From Pseudomonas viridiflava (GTDB lineage Bacteria; Pseudomonadota; Gammaproteobacteria; Pseudomonadales; Pseudomonadaceae), in NCBI RefSeq assembly GCF_900585905.1, contig NZ_UTVH01000116.1, positions 107,069-171,068 of the forward strand: DNA of 64,000 bases, given 5' to 3'. Positions 24,442 through 32,099 of this stretch are shown piece by piece. Both the position numbers and the translations under genes were made by a program. The notes beneath the pieces were generated by a model. It ran no database searches. It was given only the letters and a program-made list of their open reading frames with translations, and had not been told where the DNA came from. Position 1 is the stretch's first letter, and every line of letters begins with the position of its first letter.

Positions 24442-24534
24442 CCTGTAGGCGCGCGCTTGCCCGCGACTGCCTCAGCAGGGGCAATATATTCAACGGCCGA
24501 CTAACCGAGTCGCGGGCAAGCGCGCTCCTACAGG
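24442..24534. repeat. REPIN (inverted pair of REP sequences)
   Basis: CCTGTAGGCGCGCGCTTGCC at the left and its complement-like GGCAAGCGCGCTCCTACAGG at the right flank a 50-bp spacer. This is the Pseudomonas GTAGGAGCG..CTTGC..CGCG family of REP sequences in inverted orientation, i.e. a REPIN between the DedA gene and eutC. Confidence 0.85.
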
Positions 24535-24564
24535 ATTCTCAGGGCGCGACAGCAACGAAAGCAT

Positions 24565-25434
24565 TCAGCCCTCAGGCCCTGCCAGCAGGAAGTTGCCTTT
24601 GGTGTTCAGCGGTTCATCGCAGTCGACGCTCTGCAGCTGCGCATCATCCTTGAGGCTGACCCCGGACAGCTGGCGCTTGCAGGCTTCACGCATCAGATAA
24701 AGCAGGCGATGGGCGGCCAGTGCGTAGCTCAAGCCTTCAAGCCGCACATTGGAGATGCAGTTGCGGTGCGCGTCATTGAGGCCGACTTTGGGGCCGTAGG
24801 TGAAATACACCCCCAGGCTGTCAGGCGAACTGAGGCCAGGACGTTCGCCGATCAGGATCACCGACATCTTCGCGCCCAGCAGTTCGCCGATTTCATCTGC
24901 AATCGCCACCCGGCCCTGCTCCACCAGCATCACCGGGGACAGCGTCCAGCCCTCGGCGCTGGCCAGTTCGTCCAGGCGCGCCAGAAACGGCACGGCGTGG
25001 CGATGCACCGCGAGGGCTGACAAACCATCGGCGACCACCACGGCAATATCGACGCTGCCGCGCTGCGCAGCGGCGTGATCACGCAGGGTTTGCACCGAAG
25101 CTTCGTCCAGTCGGCGGCCTTTATCGGGGCGCTGCAGGTAGCTGTCGCGATCCGCTGCCGCGCTGTGCAGCAACAGCGTGTCGCGCCCCTTCGTCTGCAG
25201 CTCTCCACTCAAGGCGCTGGCATCGAAGGGCAGGTGTACGGCATCTCTGGCCTGGGCGTGGGCGTACTGAAAATCCAGTTGCGCGCGGGTGGTCAGGCTG
25301 GTGCCGGTGCGGCCCAGGGCGATGCGCGCCGAGGTCAGGCGGCGCAGTGCCAGCCAGGGATTGTCGACGCTGTCGGCCAGGGTATCGGTCAGCATCTCGG
25401 TCGGAGTGTCGGGCATATTCGAGGCCTCGGTCAT
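24565..25434 (-). CDS. eutC: Ethanolamine ammonia-lyase small subunit
   Basis: 289-residue subunit that with EutB forms the adenosylcobalamin-dependent enzyme converting ethanolamine to acetaldehyde and ammonia. Visible family blocks are NPWLALRRLTSARIALGRTG, DGLSALAVHRHAVPFL, VLIGERPGLSSPDSLGVYFT and the C-terminal NCISNVRLEGLSYALAAHRLLYLM, near the cobalamin-binding region. ATG overlaps the eutB stop by 4 nt, so EutB and EutC are co-translated. There are no microcompartment genes, as is normal for Pseudomonas. Confidence 0.95.
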   Translation of the reverse strand: MTEASNMPDTPTEMLTDTLADSVDNPWLALRRLTSARIALGRTGTSLTTRAQLDFQYAHAQARDAVHLPFDASALSGELQTKGRDTLLLHSAAADRDSYLQRPDKGRRLDEASVQTLRDHAAAQRGSVDIAVVVADGLSALAVHRHAVPFLARLDELASAEGWTLSPVMLVEQGRVAIADEIGELLGAKMSVILIGERPGLSSPDSLGVYFTYGPKVGLNDAHRNCISNVRLEGLSYALAAHRLLYLMREACKRQLSGVSLKDDAQLQSVDCDEPLNTKGNFLLAGPEG

Positions 25435-26825
25435 GACAGCTGCGCCAAAGCCTGACGGAACGCGGGCGGCAGGCTGTCGCCGAAGCGCACGCGGCCATCG
25501 GCCTGAGTGAAAATGCCCATCTTCGCAAGCCACGCTTCGTATTCCGGCGCGGCGCGCAGGCCAAGTGTCTGCCTTGCATACAGCGCGTCATGGAAGGACG
25601 TGGTCTGGTAATTGAGCATGATGTCGTCAGAGCCGGGGATGCCCATGATGAAGTTGATCCCCGCGACGCCCAGCAGCGTCAGCAGGGTGTCCATGTCGTC
25701 TTGATCGGCTTCGGCGTGATTGGTGTAGCAGATGTCGCAACCCATGGGCACGCCCAGCAGCTTGCCGCAGAAATGATCTTCCAGCCCGGCGCGGATGATC
25801 TGCTTGCCGTTGTACAGATACTCCGGGCCGATGAAGCCGACCACCGTGTTGACCAGAAACGGCTTGAAATGCCGGGCCACAGCGTAGGCGCGGGCCTCGC
25901 AAGTCTGCTGGTCAAGGCCATGGTGGGCGTTGGCCGACAGCGCGCTGCCCTGGCCGGTTTCGAAGTACATCAGGTTGTGGCCCAGGGTGCCCCGATTCTG
26001 GCTCAAGCCGGCGTCGTAGCCTTCCTGCAGCAGCTTGAGGCTGATGCCGAAACTGGCATTGGCCGCCTCGGTGCCGGTGATGGACTGGAACACCAGATCC
26101 ACCGGCACACCGCGATTGATGACCTCGATGGAGGTGGTGACGTGGGTCAGTACGCAGGCCTGGGTGGGGATGTCATAGCGCTGAATGATCGCGTCGAGCA
26201 TCTGCAGCAGGGCGACGATGGACGAGGTGCTGTCGGTGGCCGGATTGATGCCGATCATGGCGTCGCCGTTGCCGTACAGCAGACCGTCGAGAATGCTGGC
26301 AGCGATGCCTGCCGGTTCATCGGTCGGGTGGTTGGGTTGCAGGCGAGTGGACATGCGTCCGCGCAGGCCCATGGTGTTGCGAAAGCGGGTGACCACGCGG
26401 ATCTTCTGCGCCACCAGCACCAGGTCCTGCACGCGCATGATTTTCGACACGGCGGCGGCCATTTCCGGGGTCAGGCCAGGGGCAAGGTCACGCAGGCTGG
26501 TTTCGTCGGCCTGATCGCTCAACAGCCAGTCGCGAAAATCCCCTACGGTCAGGTGGCTGACCGGGGCAAAGGCCTGTTTGTCGTGGGTGTCGACGATCAG
26601 TCGGGTGACTTCGTCGGTTTCATAGGGGATCAGCGCCTCTTCAAGGAAGTGCTTGAGCGGGACGTTCGCCAGCGCCATTTGCGCGGCCACACGCTCACCA
26701 TCGTTGAGCGCAGCCACCCCGGCCAGAAAGTCCCCCGAGCGCGCCGGGCTGGCCTTGGCCATGACATCCTTGAGGCTGTCGAAGCGATACGTCAGCGCAC
26801 CGACAGAATGAGAAAAGCTTGCCAT
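25431..26825 (-). CDS. eutB: Ethanolamine ammonia-lyase large subunit
   Basis: 464-residue catalytic subunit (TIM barrel) of ethanolamine ammonia-lyase. Characteristic parts are FRNTMGLRGRMSTRLQPNHP, DGLLYGNGDAMIGINPATDS, IVALLQMLDAIIQRYDIPTQ, and GCDICYTNHAEADQDDMDTL, all known EutB blocks that bind substrate and the cobalamin partner. The ATG at 26823-26825 follows GGAG by 7 nt. Upstream lies the aldehyde dehydrogenase that oxidises the acetaldehyde produced, 326 nt away with a hairpin and REP between them, so it may have its own promoter. Confidence 0.95.
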   Translation of the reverse strand: MASFSHSVGALTYRFDSLKDVMAKASPARSGDFLAGVAALNDGERVAAQMALANVPLKHFLEEALIPYETDEVTRLIVDTHDKQAFAPVSHLTVGDFRDWLLSDQADETSLRDLAPGLTPEMAAAVSKIMRVQDLVLVAQKIRVVTRFRNTMGLRGRMSTRLQPNHPTDEPAGIAASILDGLLYGNGDAMIGINPATDSTSSIVALLQMLDAIIQRYDIPTQACVLTHVTTSIEVINRGVPVDLVFQSITGTEAANASFGISLKLLQEGYDAGLSQNRGTLGHNLMYFETGQGSALSANAHHGLDQQTCEARAYAVARHFKPFLVNTVVGFIGPEYLYNGKQIIRAGLEDHFCGKLLGVPMGCDICYTNHAEADQDDMDTLLTLLGVAGINFIMGIPGSDDIMLNYQTTSFHDALYARQTLGLRAAPEYEAWLAKMGIFTQADGRVRFGDSLPPAFRQALAQLS

Positions 26826-26996
26826 ACACAATCTCCATGACGCCCCGGTTCAGCTGTGGGGTAAGACACAATCCCAAGCAATTAATACTCCATCGTGGCG
26901 CAAGGCGCCAATGGCCGGGGCCCGGGCGGGGTGAGCGGCGCGGCGCGGGGCATTTTGTGAACCAGTCTGGCGCACCCGTTGCTGGCACAGAACCAA

Positions 26997-27016
26997 GTGG
27001 GACCGGCTTCAGCCGG
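26997..27016 (+). repeat. Single REP sequence (GTGGGACCGGCTTCAGCCGG type)
   Basis: One copy of the GTGGGACCGGCTTCAGCCGG repeat, whose inverted pairs are found at 28788-28876 and 50109-50198. It has an internal palindrome CCGGCTTCAGCCGG. Confidence 0.85.
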
Positions 27017-27111
27017 GAAGGGGTCGGTGAAGGCTCTGCATCTTTATTGTCAGGAGCGCCGCTTCCAGGCTGACGCCTGTCCCACCAGGCCTCCGAACGA
27101 TGCGTTAAAAG

Positions 27112-27136
27112 TCAGTGGCCTGCGAAGAGGCCACTG
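27112..27136 (-). terminator. Hairpin after the aldehyde dehydrogenase
   Basis: Nine-base-pair stem CAGTGGCCT / AGGCCACTG around a 6-nt loop, 16 nt after the dehydrogenase stop on the minus strand. There is no strong T run, so termination may be partial. Confidence 0.55.
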
Positions 27137-27151
27137 GTCAGTCAACCAGAC

Positions 27152-28672
27152 TTAGAAGAAGCCCAGCGGGTGGGTGTCGTAACTCACCAGCAGGTTTTTG
27201 GTTTGCTGGTAATGCTCAAGCGCGACTTTGTGGGTTTCGCGGCCGACGCCGGATTTCTTGTAACCACCAAATGCCGCGTGGGCGGGGTAGAGGTGGTAGC
27301 AATTGGTCCAGACCCGACCGGCCTTGATCGCCCGGCCAACGCGATAGGCGCGGTTGATGTCGCGGGTCCACAAACCGGCGCCGAGGCCGAACTCGGTGTC
27401 ATTGGCGATGGCCAACGCTTCGGCTTCGTCCTTGAAAGTGGTAACGCTGACCACCGGCCCGAAGATTTCCTCCTGGAACACGCGCATCTTGTTGTTGCCC
27501 TTGAGCAGCGTGGGCTGGATGTAATAGCCGGTCGCCAGATCGCCCTCGAGTTTTTCCACCTTGCCCCCCGTCAGCAGCTCGGCGCCTTCGCCCTGGGCGA
27601 TCTCCAGGTAGGACAGGATCTTGTCGAATTGCTGCTGCGAGGCCTGTGCGCCGACCATGGTGTCGGTGTCCAGCGGGTCCCCGCGCTTGATCTTCAGTAC
27701 TTTCTGCAGCACCACTTCCATGAACTGCGGGTAGATCGACTCCTGCACCAGCGCCCGCGATGGGCAGGTGCACACTTCGCCCTGGTTGAAGAATGCCAGC
27801 ACCAGCCCTTCTGCCGCCTTGTCGATGAACTCCGGTTCGGCGCTCATGATGTCTTCAAAGAAGATATTCGGTGATTTGCCGCCCAGTTCCACGGTCGACG
27901 GGATGATGTTGTCGGCCGCCAGTTTCATGATGTGCGAACCCACCGGGGTCGAGCCGGTGAACGCGATCTTGGCAATGCGCTTGCTGCTGGCCAGGGCTTC
28001 ACCGGCTTCGCGGCCGTACCCTTGCACGACATTGAGCACGCCCGGCGGCAACAGGTCGCCGATCAGTTCCATCAGCACGCTGATGCCCAGCGGCGTCTGC
28101 TCGGCGGGTTTGAGCACAATGCAGTTACCGGCAGCCAGCGCTGGCGCCAGTTTCCAGGCCGCCATCAGCAGCGGAAAATTCCACGGGATGATCTGCCCGA
28201 CCACGCCCAGCGGTTCATGGATGTGATAGGCCACGGTGTTGCCGTCGATTTCCGCCGCGCTGCCTTCCTGGGCGCGCAGTACGCCTGCGAAGTAACGGAA
28301 ATGGTCGACTGCCAGCGGGATGTCGGCGTTCAGGGTTTCGCGCACGGCCTTGCCGTTGTCCCAGGTTTCGGTGATCGCCAGCATTTCCAGGTTCTGCTCG
28401 ATGCGATCGGCGATTTTCAGCAAGGTGAGCGAGCGCGCCTGCACCGAGGTTGCGCCCCAGGCATCGGCTGCGGCATGGGCGGCGTCCAGCGCCTTGTCGA
28501 TGTCTTCGGCGGTGGAGCGGGGGAAGTCGGCAATCGGTTTGCCGTTCACCGGCGAGGTATTGGTGAAGTACTGGCCTTTGACCGGCTCGACGAACTGACC
28601 ACCAATATAGTTGCCGTAACGGGTCTTGAACGTGACCACAGCGCCATCGGTTCCGGGGTGTGCGTAACGCAT
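27152..28672 (-). CDS. exaC: NAD-dependent acetaldehyde/aldehyde dehydrogenase
   Basis: 506-residue aldehyde dehydrogenase. Signature regions: IPWNFPLLMAAWKLAPALAA (N of IPWNF), FTGSTPVGSHIMKLAA (cofactor), VELGGKSPNIFFEDI with the general-base Glu, and FNQGEVCTCPSR with the catalytic Cys. The ending GRETHKVALEHYQQTKNLL-like segment and the length match the ExaC/AldB group that oxidises acetaldehyde to acetate. ATG at 28670-28672 follows AGGAG. Position directly upstream of eutBC suggests oxidation of ethanolamine-derived acetaldehyde; ethanol oxidation is also possible. Confidence 0.92.
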   Translation of the reverse strand: MRYAHPGTDGAVVTFKTRYGNYIGGQFVEPVKGQYFTNTSPVNGKPIADFPRSTAEDIDKALDAAHAAADAWGATSVQARSLTLLKIADRIEQNLEMLAITETWDNGKAVRETLNADIPLAVDHFRYFAGVLRAQEGSAAEIDGNTVAYHIHEPLGVVGQIIPWNFPLLMAAWKLAPALAAGNCIVLKPAEQTPLGISVLMELIGDLLPPGVLNVVQGYGREAGEALASSKRIAKIAFTGSTPVGSHIMKLAADNIIPSTVELGGKSPNIFFEDIMSAEPEFIDKAAEGLVLAFFNQGEVCTCPSRALVQESIYPQFMEVVLQKVLKIKRGDPLDTDTMVGAQASQQQFDKILSYLEIAQGEGAELLTGGKVEKLEGDLATGYYIQPTLLKGNNKMRVFQEEIFGPVVSVTTFKDEAEALAIANDTEFGLGAGLWTRDINRAYRVGRAIKAGRVWTNCYHLYPAHAAFGGYKKSGVGRETHKVALEHYQQTKNLLVSYDTHPLGFF

Positions 28673-28787
28673 GCTGATTGCTCCTGATTTTGTTGTGGGA
28701 GAGCTGCCACGACAGTAGCCCTGAATCGTACGGTTGTTCAAGCGTAGAGCAAGCCTGCAGGATTTGCCGGGCGGGATAGGTGGGGGC

Positions 28788-28876
28788 GTGGGACCGGCTT
28801 CAGCCGGTAAAGCGGTATTTGCGGCCATGACATTCAGCGACTGTACTGACCCATTTCCGGCTGAAGCCGGTCCCAC
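28788..28876. repeat. REPIN (GTGGGACCGGCTTCAGCCGG inverted pair)
   Basis: GTGGGACCGGCTTCAGCCGG at 28788-28807 and its exact reverse complement at 28857-28876 enclose a 49-bp spacer. It sits between the divergent dehydrogenase and mpl genes. Confidence 0.9.
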
Positions 28877-28958
28877 CTGAACATTGGCGCCCCGACAAAC
28901 ACTGAGTGCCATTTCACCCTCCCTGCGCTAACCTGCGCGGATGTTTTAAGAGGTGGTC

Positions 28959-30308
28959 ATGCATATTCATATCCTTGGTATTTGCGGCACGTTCATGGGT
29001 TCGCTGGCGGTGCTCGCCAAAGAGTTGGGGCATCGGGTGACCGGCTCCGACGCCAACGTCTATCCGCCGATGAGCACGCAATTGCAGGCTCAGGGCATCG
29101 AATTGACGCAAGGTTACGACCCGGCCCAGCTCGAACCGGCGCCTGATCTGGTGGTGATTGGCAACGCACTGTCCCGGGGTAACCCGGCCGTGGAATATGT
29201 GCTCAATAAAGGTTTGCCGTATGTGTCCGGGCCGCAATGGCTGGCCGACCACGTGCTGCAAGGGCGCTGGGTGCTGGCGGTTGCCGGCACTCACGGCAAG
29301 ACCACCACCAGCAGCATGCTGGCCTGGGTGCTGGAACACGCGGGCATGAGCCCCGGCTTCCTGATCGGTGGCGTCCCGCAGAACTTCGCCGTGTCGGCGC
29401 GTCTGGGCGACACGCCGTTTTTCGTGGTCGAGGCAGATGAATACGACAGCGCCTTTTTCGACAAGCGCTCCAAGTTTGTTCATTACCGCCCGCGTACCGC
29501 GATTCTCAACAATCTTGAGTTCGATCACGCCGACATCTTTCCCGATCTGCCTGCCATCGAGCGGCAATTCCACCATCTGGTGCGCACGATTCCGAGCGAA
29601 GGCCTGGTCATTCACCCCACCACCGAACCGGCGTTGACCCGCGTCCTGCAGATGGGCTGCTGGACGCCAGTGCAAACCACCGGCGAAGGCGGGCAGTGGC
29701 AAGCGCGCCTGCTGCGTGAAGACGGATCGCAATTTGAAGTGATCTTCGAGGGTGAGCCGCAAGGCATCGTCGACTGGGGCATGACCGGTCAGCACAACGT
29801 GGCCAATGCGCTGGCGACCCTGGCTGCCGCGCGCCATGTTGGCGTGGTGCCAGCGCTGGGGGTTGCGGCCCTGAGCGCGTTCAAAAGCGTGAAGCGGCGG
29901 ATGGAGAAAGTCGCTGAAGTACGCGGCATCACTATTTATGACGATTTTGCACATCACCCGACCGCCATCGCCACCACGCTGGATGGCTTGCGCAAGAAGA
30001 TAGGCGACGCGCCGCTGATTGCGATCATCGAGCCGCGTTCCAACTCGATGAAGCTGGGCGCGCACCGCGACGGTCTGCCGGAAAGCGTGCAGCAGGCCGA
30101 TCAGGTGATCTGGTACGCGCCTGCCAATCTTGGTTGGGATCTGCTGGCGACGGCTGAGCAATGCTCGGTCCCGGCGGTGGTTTGCGATTCTCTTGAAGGC
30201 ATCATTGCGCGGGTCAAAAGCCAGGCCCAACCCGGTACCCAGGTGGTGATCATGAGCAACGGCGGCTTCGGCGGTCTGCATGGCAAACTGGCCGAGGCGC
30301 TGCAATGA
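28959..30308 (+). CDS. mpl: UDP-MurNAc:L-Ala-gamma-D-Glu-mDAP tripeptide ligase
   Basis: 449-residue Mur-family ligase that rejoins recycled murein tripeptide to UDP-N-acetylmuramate in peptidoglycan recycling. N-terminal MHIHILGICGTFMGSLAVLA (Rossmann-like UDP binding), P-loop GTHGKTT (110-116), central EADEYDSAFFDKRSKFVHY and the later IYDDFAHHPTAIATTL are hallmarks that distinguish Mpl from MurC. ATG preceded by AAGAGG. The ubiX start overlaps the mpl stop by 4 nt, so both lie in one transcript. Confidence 0.95.
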   Translation: MHIHILGICGTFMGSLAVLAKELGHRVTGSDANVYPPMSTQLQAQGIELTQGYDPAQLEPAPDLVVIGNALSRGNPAVEYVLNKGLPYVSGPQWLADHVLQGRWVLAVAGTHGKTTTSSMLAWVLEHAGMSPGFLIGGVPQNFAVSARLGDTPFFVVEADEYDSAFFDKRSKFVHYRPRTAILNNLEFDHADIFPDLPAIERQFHHLVRTIPSEGLVIHPTTEPALTRVLQMGCWTPVQTTGEGGQWQARLLREDGSQFEVIFEGEPQGIVDWGMTGQHNVANALATLAAARHVGVVPALGVAALSAFKSVKRRMEKVAEVRGITIYDDFAHHPTAIATTLDGLRKKIGDAPLIAIIEPRSNSMKLGAHRDGLPESVQQADQVIWYAPANLGWDLLATAEQCSVPAVVCDSLEGIIARVKSQAQPGTQVVIMSNGGFGGLHGKLAEALQ

Positions 30309-30934
30309 ACGGCCCTGAACGCATTACCCTGGCCATGACTGGCGCCTCGGGGGCGCAATATGGTTTGCGTCTGCTCGATTGCCTGGTGCGGGAAGATCGC
30401 GAAGTGCACTTCCTGATTTCCAAGGCCGCGCAACTGGTCATGGCCACCGAGACGGATGTGTCGCTGCCCGCCAAAACCACCCTGATGCAGGCCTTTCTCA
30501 CCGAGTACACCGGCGCGGCTGCCGGGCAGATTCGGGTGTATGGCAAGGAAGACTGGATGTCGCCCGTGGCGTCCGGCTCCGGGGCACCTGCCGCGATGGT
30601 GGTGGTGCCGTGTTCCACCGGCAGCCTGTCGGCGATTGCCAGCGGTGCCTGCAACAACCTGATCGAGCGCGCCGCTGACGTGACCCTCAAGGAGCGCCGC
30701 CAGTTGATCCTGGTGCCCCGCGAAGCGCCGTTTTCCAGCATCCACCTGGAAAACATGCTCAAGCTGTCGAACATGGGCGTGGTGATCCTGCCCGCATCGC
30801 CGGGTTTCTATCACCAGCCGCAGACCATTGATGATCTGGTGGATTTTGTCGTGGCGCGGATTCTCAACCTGCTCAACGTCCCGCAGGACATGCTGCCGCG
30901 CTGGGGCGAGCATCATCTGAGCGCTGATGAGTAA
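30305..30934 (+). CDS. ubiX: Flavin prenyltransferase
   Basis: 209-residue UbiX, which prenylates FMN to give the cofactor of UbiD decarboxylase in ubiquinone synthesis. Visible: TLAMTGASGAQYGLRLLDCL (FMN phosphate loop), VVVPCSTGSLSAIASGACNN, and the C-terminal REAPFSSIHLENMLKLSNMG block with the family Arg and Glu residues. Coupled to mpl by ATGA and to the following lipoprotein gene by an 8-nt overlap. Confidence 0.95.
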   Translation: MNGPERITLAMTGASGAQYGLRLLDCLVREDREVHFLISKAAQLVMATETDVSLPAKTTLMQAFLTEYTGAAAGQIRVYGKEDWMSPVASGSGAPAAMVVVPCSTGSLSAIASGACNNLIERAADVTLKERRQLILVPREAPFSSIHLENMLKLSNMGVVILPASPGFYHQPQTIDDLVDFVVARILNLLNVPQDMLPRWGEHHLSADE

Positions 30935-31211
30935 GCTGCTGCTGATCGCTGTGGCGCTGACGATAAGCGGCTGCGCCACCGCCCGCACCTTGAGTGCCGC
31001 CCAACCGGGTGCGCCGTTGGTGTATGCTGGTACGCGGCTGGACCTGTATGCCATGCAGGGCGGCTGTTGCGCGATGGACCGGTTCGGCGCGCAGGCGCCG
31101 AGCTACCCGGGGCTGGACCTGCCCGGCAGCGCGCTGCTCGATACGTTGCTGCTGCCGCTGTCCTTGCTGACTGCGGCAGGCGTGGGGTTCGGGGCGTCGG
31201 GCGGGTTGTGA
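30927..31211 (+). CDS. YceK/YidQ-family lipoprotein
   Basis: 94-residue predicted lipoprotein: signal sequence LLLIAVALTISGC with Cys16 as lipidation site, then GAPLVYAGTRLDLYAMQG, PSYPGLDLPGSALLDTLLLPLSLL, a pattern typical of the YceK/YidQ family (DUF1375). The function is unknown; members sit in the outer or inner membrane. ATG lies inside the ubiX end (8-nt overlap), and it closes the mpl-ubiX transcript. Confidence 0.85.
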   Translation: MSKLLLIAVALTISGCATARTLSAAQPGAPLVYAGTRLDLYAMQGGCCAMDRFGAQAPSYPGLDLPGSALLDTLLLPLSLLTAAGVGFGASGGL

Positions 31212-31240
31212 AGCCAGGCGAGACGGTGATTCAGGCCAAA

Positions 31241-31405
31241 CGCCTCGCCAACAAGTTGGCTCCCACAAAAAAGCGTTACTCGCACTCTATTTGCTATTGC
31301 TTGTCACAGCGCAGGTATCAAGGTTTCGGGGGCACTGTAGGAGCCAACTTGTTGGCGAAGCGGTGTTTCAGACAAAACGCCTCGCCATAGAGTTGGCTCC
31401 CACAA
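31241..31405. repeat. Cluster of three REP-like sequences
   Basis: Three related units with the core GAGCCAACTTGTTGGCG: 31241-31267 (inverted), 31337-31362 (direct) and about 31378-31405 (inverted, diverged). The first and second form an inverted pair (REPIN); the third lies near the convergent oxidoreductase gene end. Confidence 0.8.
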
Positions 31406-31431
31406 AAGGCGTAGTTCGCACTTTCAGGCAG

Positions 31432-32073
31432 TCACTTGCCCAATCGGCGCAACTCATCCGACTCCACAATCCGCACCCCTGGCTGTTCTTCCAGTGCCAG
31501 GCGCCACAGCGCGCGGCCCAGGGTGCAGGCTTCGATGGCGCCGTATTTGCCGGGGATCAGCTTTGCCAGCGGCCCGGCGATTTGTTCGGCCAGACGTTGC
31601 TCGCTGCGATTGCCAACCAGCAGCGAAGGACGCGCCAAGGTCAGTTGCGGCCAGCCCTGGGCAATCAGCGCTTGCTCCATTTCCCCCTTGATGCGGGTAT
31701 AGAACACACTGGAACTCGCATCGGCATTGATGGCACTGATTACCAGCAGATGCTTGGCGCCCATTTCCCGGGCGCGGCGGGCAAAGGCGAGCACCAGATC
31801 CAGATCCACGGCTTTAAAGGCCTCCTGCGAACCCGCCTTCTTGATGGTGGTGCCCAGGCAGCAAAAAGCGATGTCAACCTGCCCACTCAAGCCCGGCAGC
31901 AGCGCACTCAGCTCGCCCACGGGATTTTCAAGCCGGGGATGCTCCGGCACTGGTTTGCGCGTGGGCGCCAGCACGCGGCTGACAGTGGGTTCGTTGAGCA
32001 GGCGATCCAGTAAGTGTTCGCCAGTCAGGCCGGTGGCCCCGGCCAGCAGGATGTGTTGCGGCGTCAAGTACAT
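31432..32073 (-). CDS. NAD(P)-binding oxidoreductase (HTATIP2/YbjT-like)
   Basis: 213-residue atypical SDR with a Rossmann opening HILLAGATGLTGEHLLDRLL (8-27). It has FCCLGTTIKKAGSQEAFKAV, DLVLAFARRAREMGAKHLLVISAINAD, and FYTRIKGEMEQAL containing the Y-x3-K motif (YTRIK). These are typical of the HTATIP2/TIP30-like NAD(P)H-binding proteins common in Pseudomonas. The substrate is unknown. It lies 26 nt downstream of nothing; the MORN/C13 lipoprotein gene ends at 32100 just beyond its start on the same strand, so the lipoprotein gene is upstream and possibly cotranscribed. Confidence 0.85.
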   Translation of the reverse strand: MYLTPQHILLAGATGLTGEHLLDRLLNEPTVSRVLAPTRKPVPEHPRLENPVGELSALLPGLSGQVDIAFCCLGTTIKKAGSQEAFKAVDLDLVLAFARRAREMGAKHLLVISAINADASSSVFYTRIKGEMEQALIAQGWPQLTLARPSLLVGNRSEQRLAEQIAGPLAKLIPGKYGAIEACTLGRALWRLALEEQPGVRIVESDELRRLGK

Positions 32074-32099
32074 GACAGTTCTCCCTTGATGCCGAAAGC

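Larger units (their letters stand above)
26826..27151. other. Gap between aldehyde dehydrogenase and eutB: REP and hairpin
   Basis: 326 bases. A REP half (GTGGGACCGGCTTCAGCCGG) begins at 26997. A hairpin CAGTGGCCT-N6-AGGCCACTG at about 27112-27136 lies just after the dehydrogenase stop and may attenuate readthrough into eutB. The rest is presumably the eutB leader; no gene seen. Confidence 0.65.

Noticed and set aside
24442..24534. CRISPR repeat
   Set aside because: Two inverted units with a spacer, not a series of regularly spaced direct repeats; it is a REPIN.
25590..26840. Plus-strand frame of 416 codons opposite eutB
   Set aside because: Shadow of eutB; no motif or ribosome-binding site.
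28914..30305. Minus-strand frame of 463 codons opposite mpl
   Set aside because: Shadow of mpl, which has clear Mur-ligase motifs.
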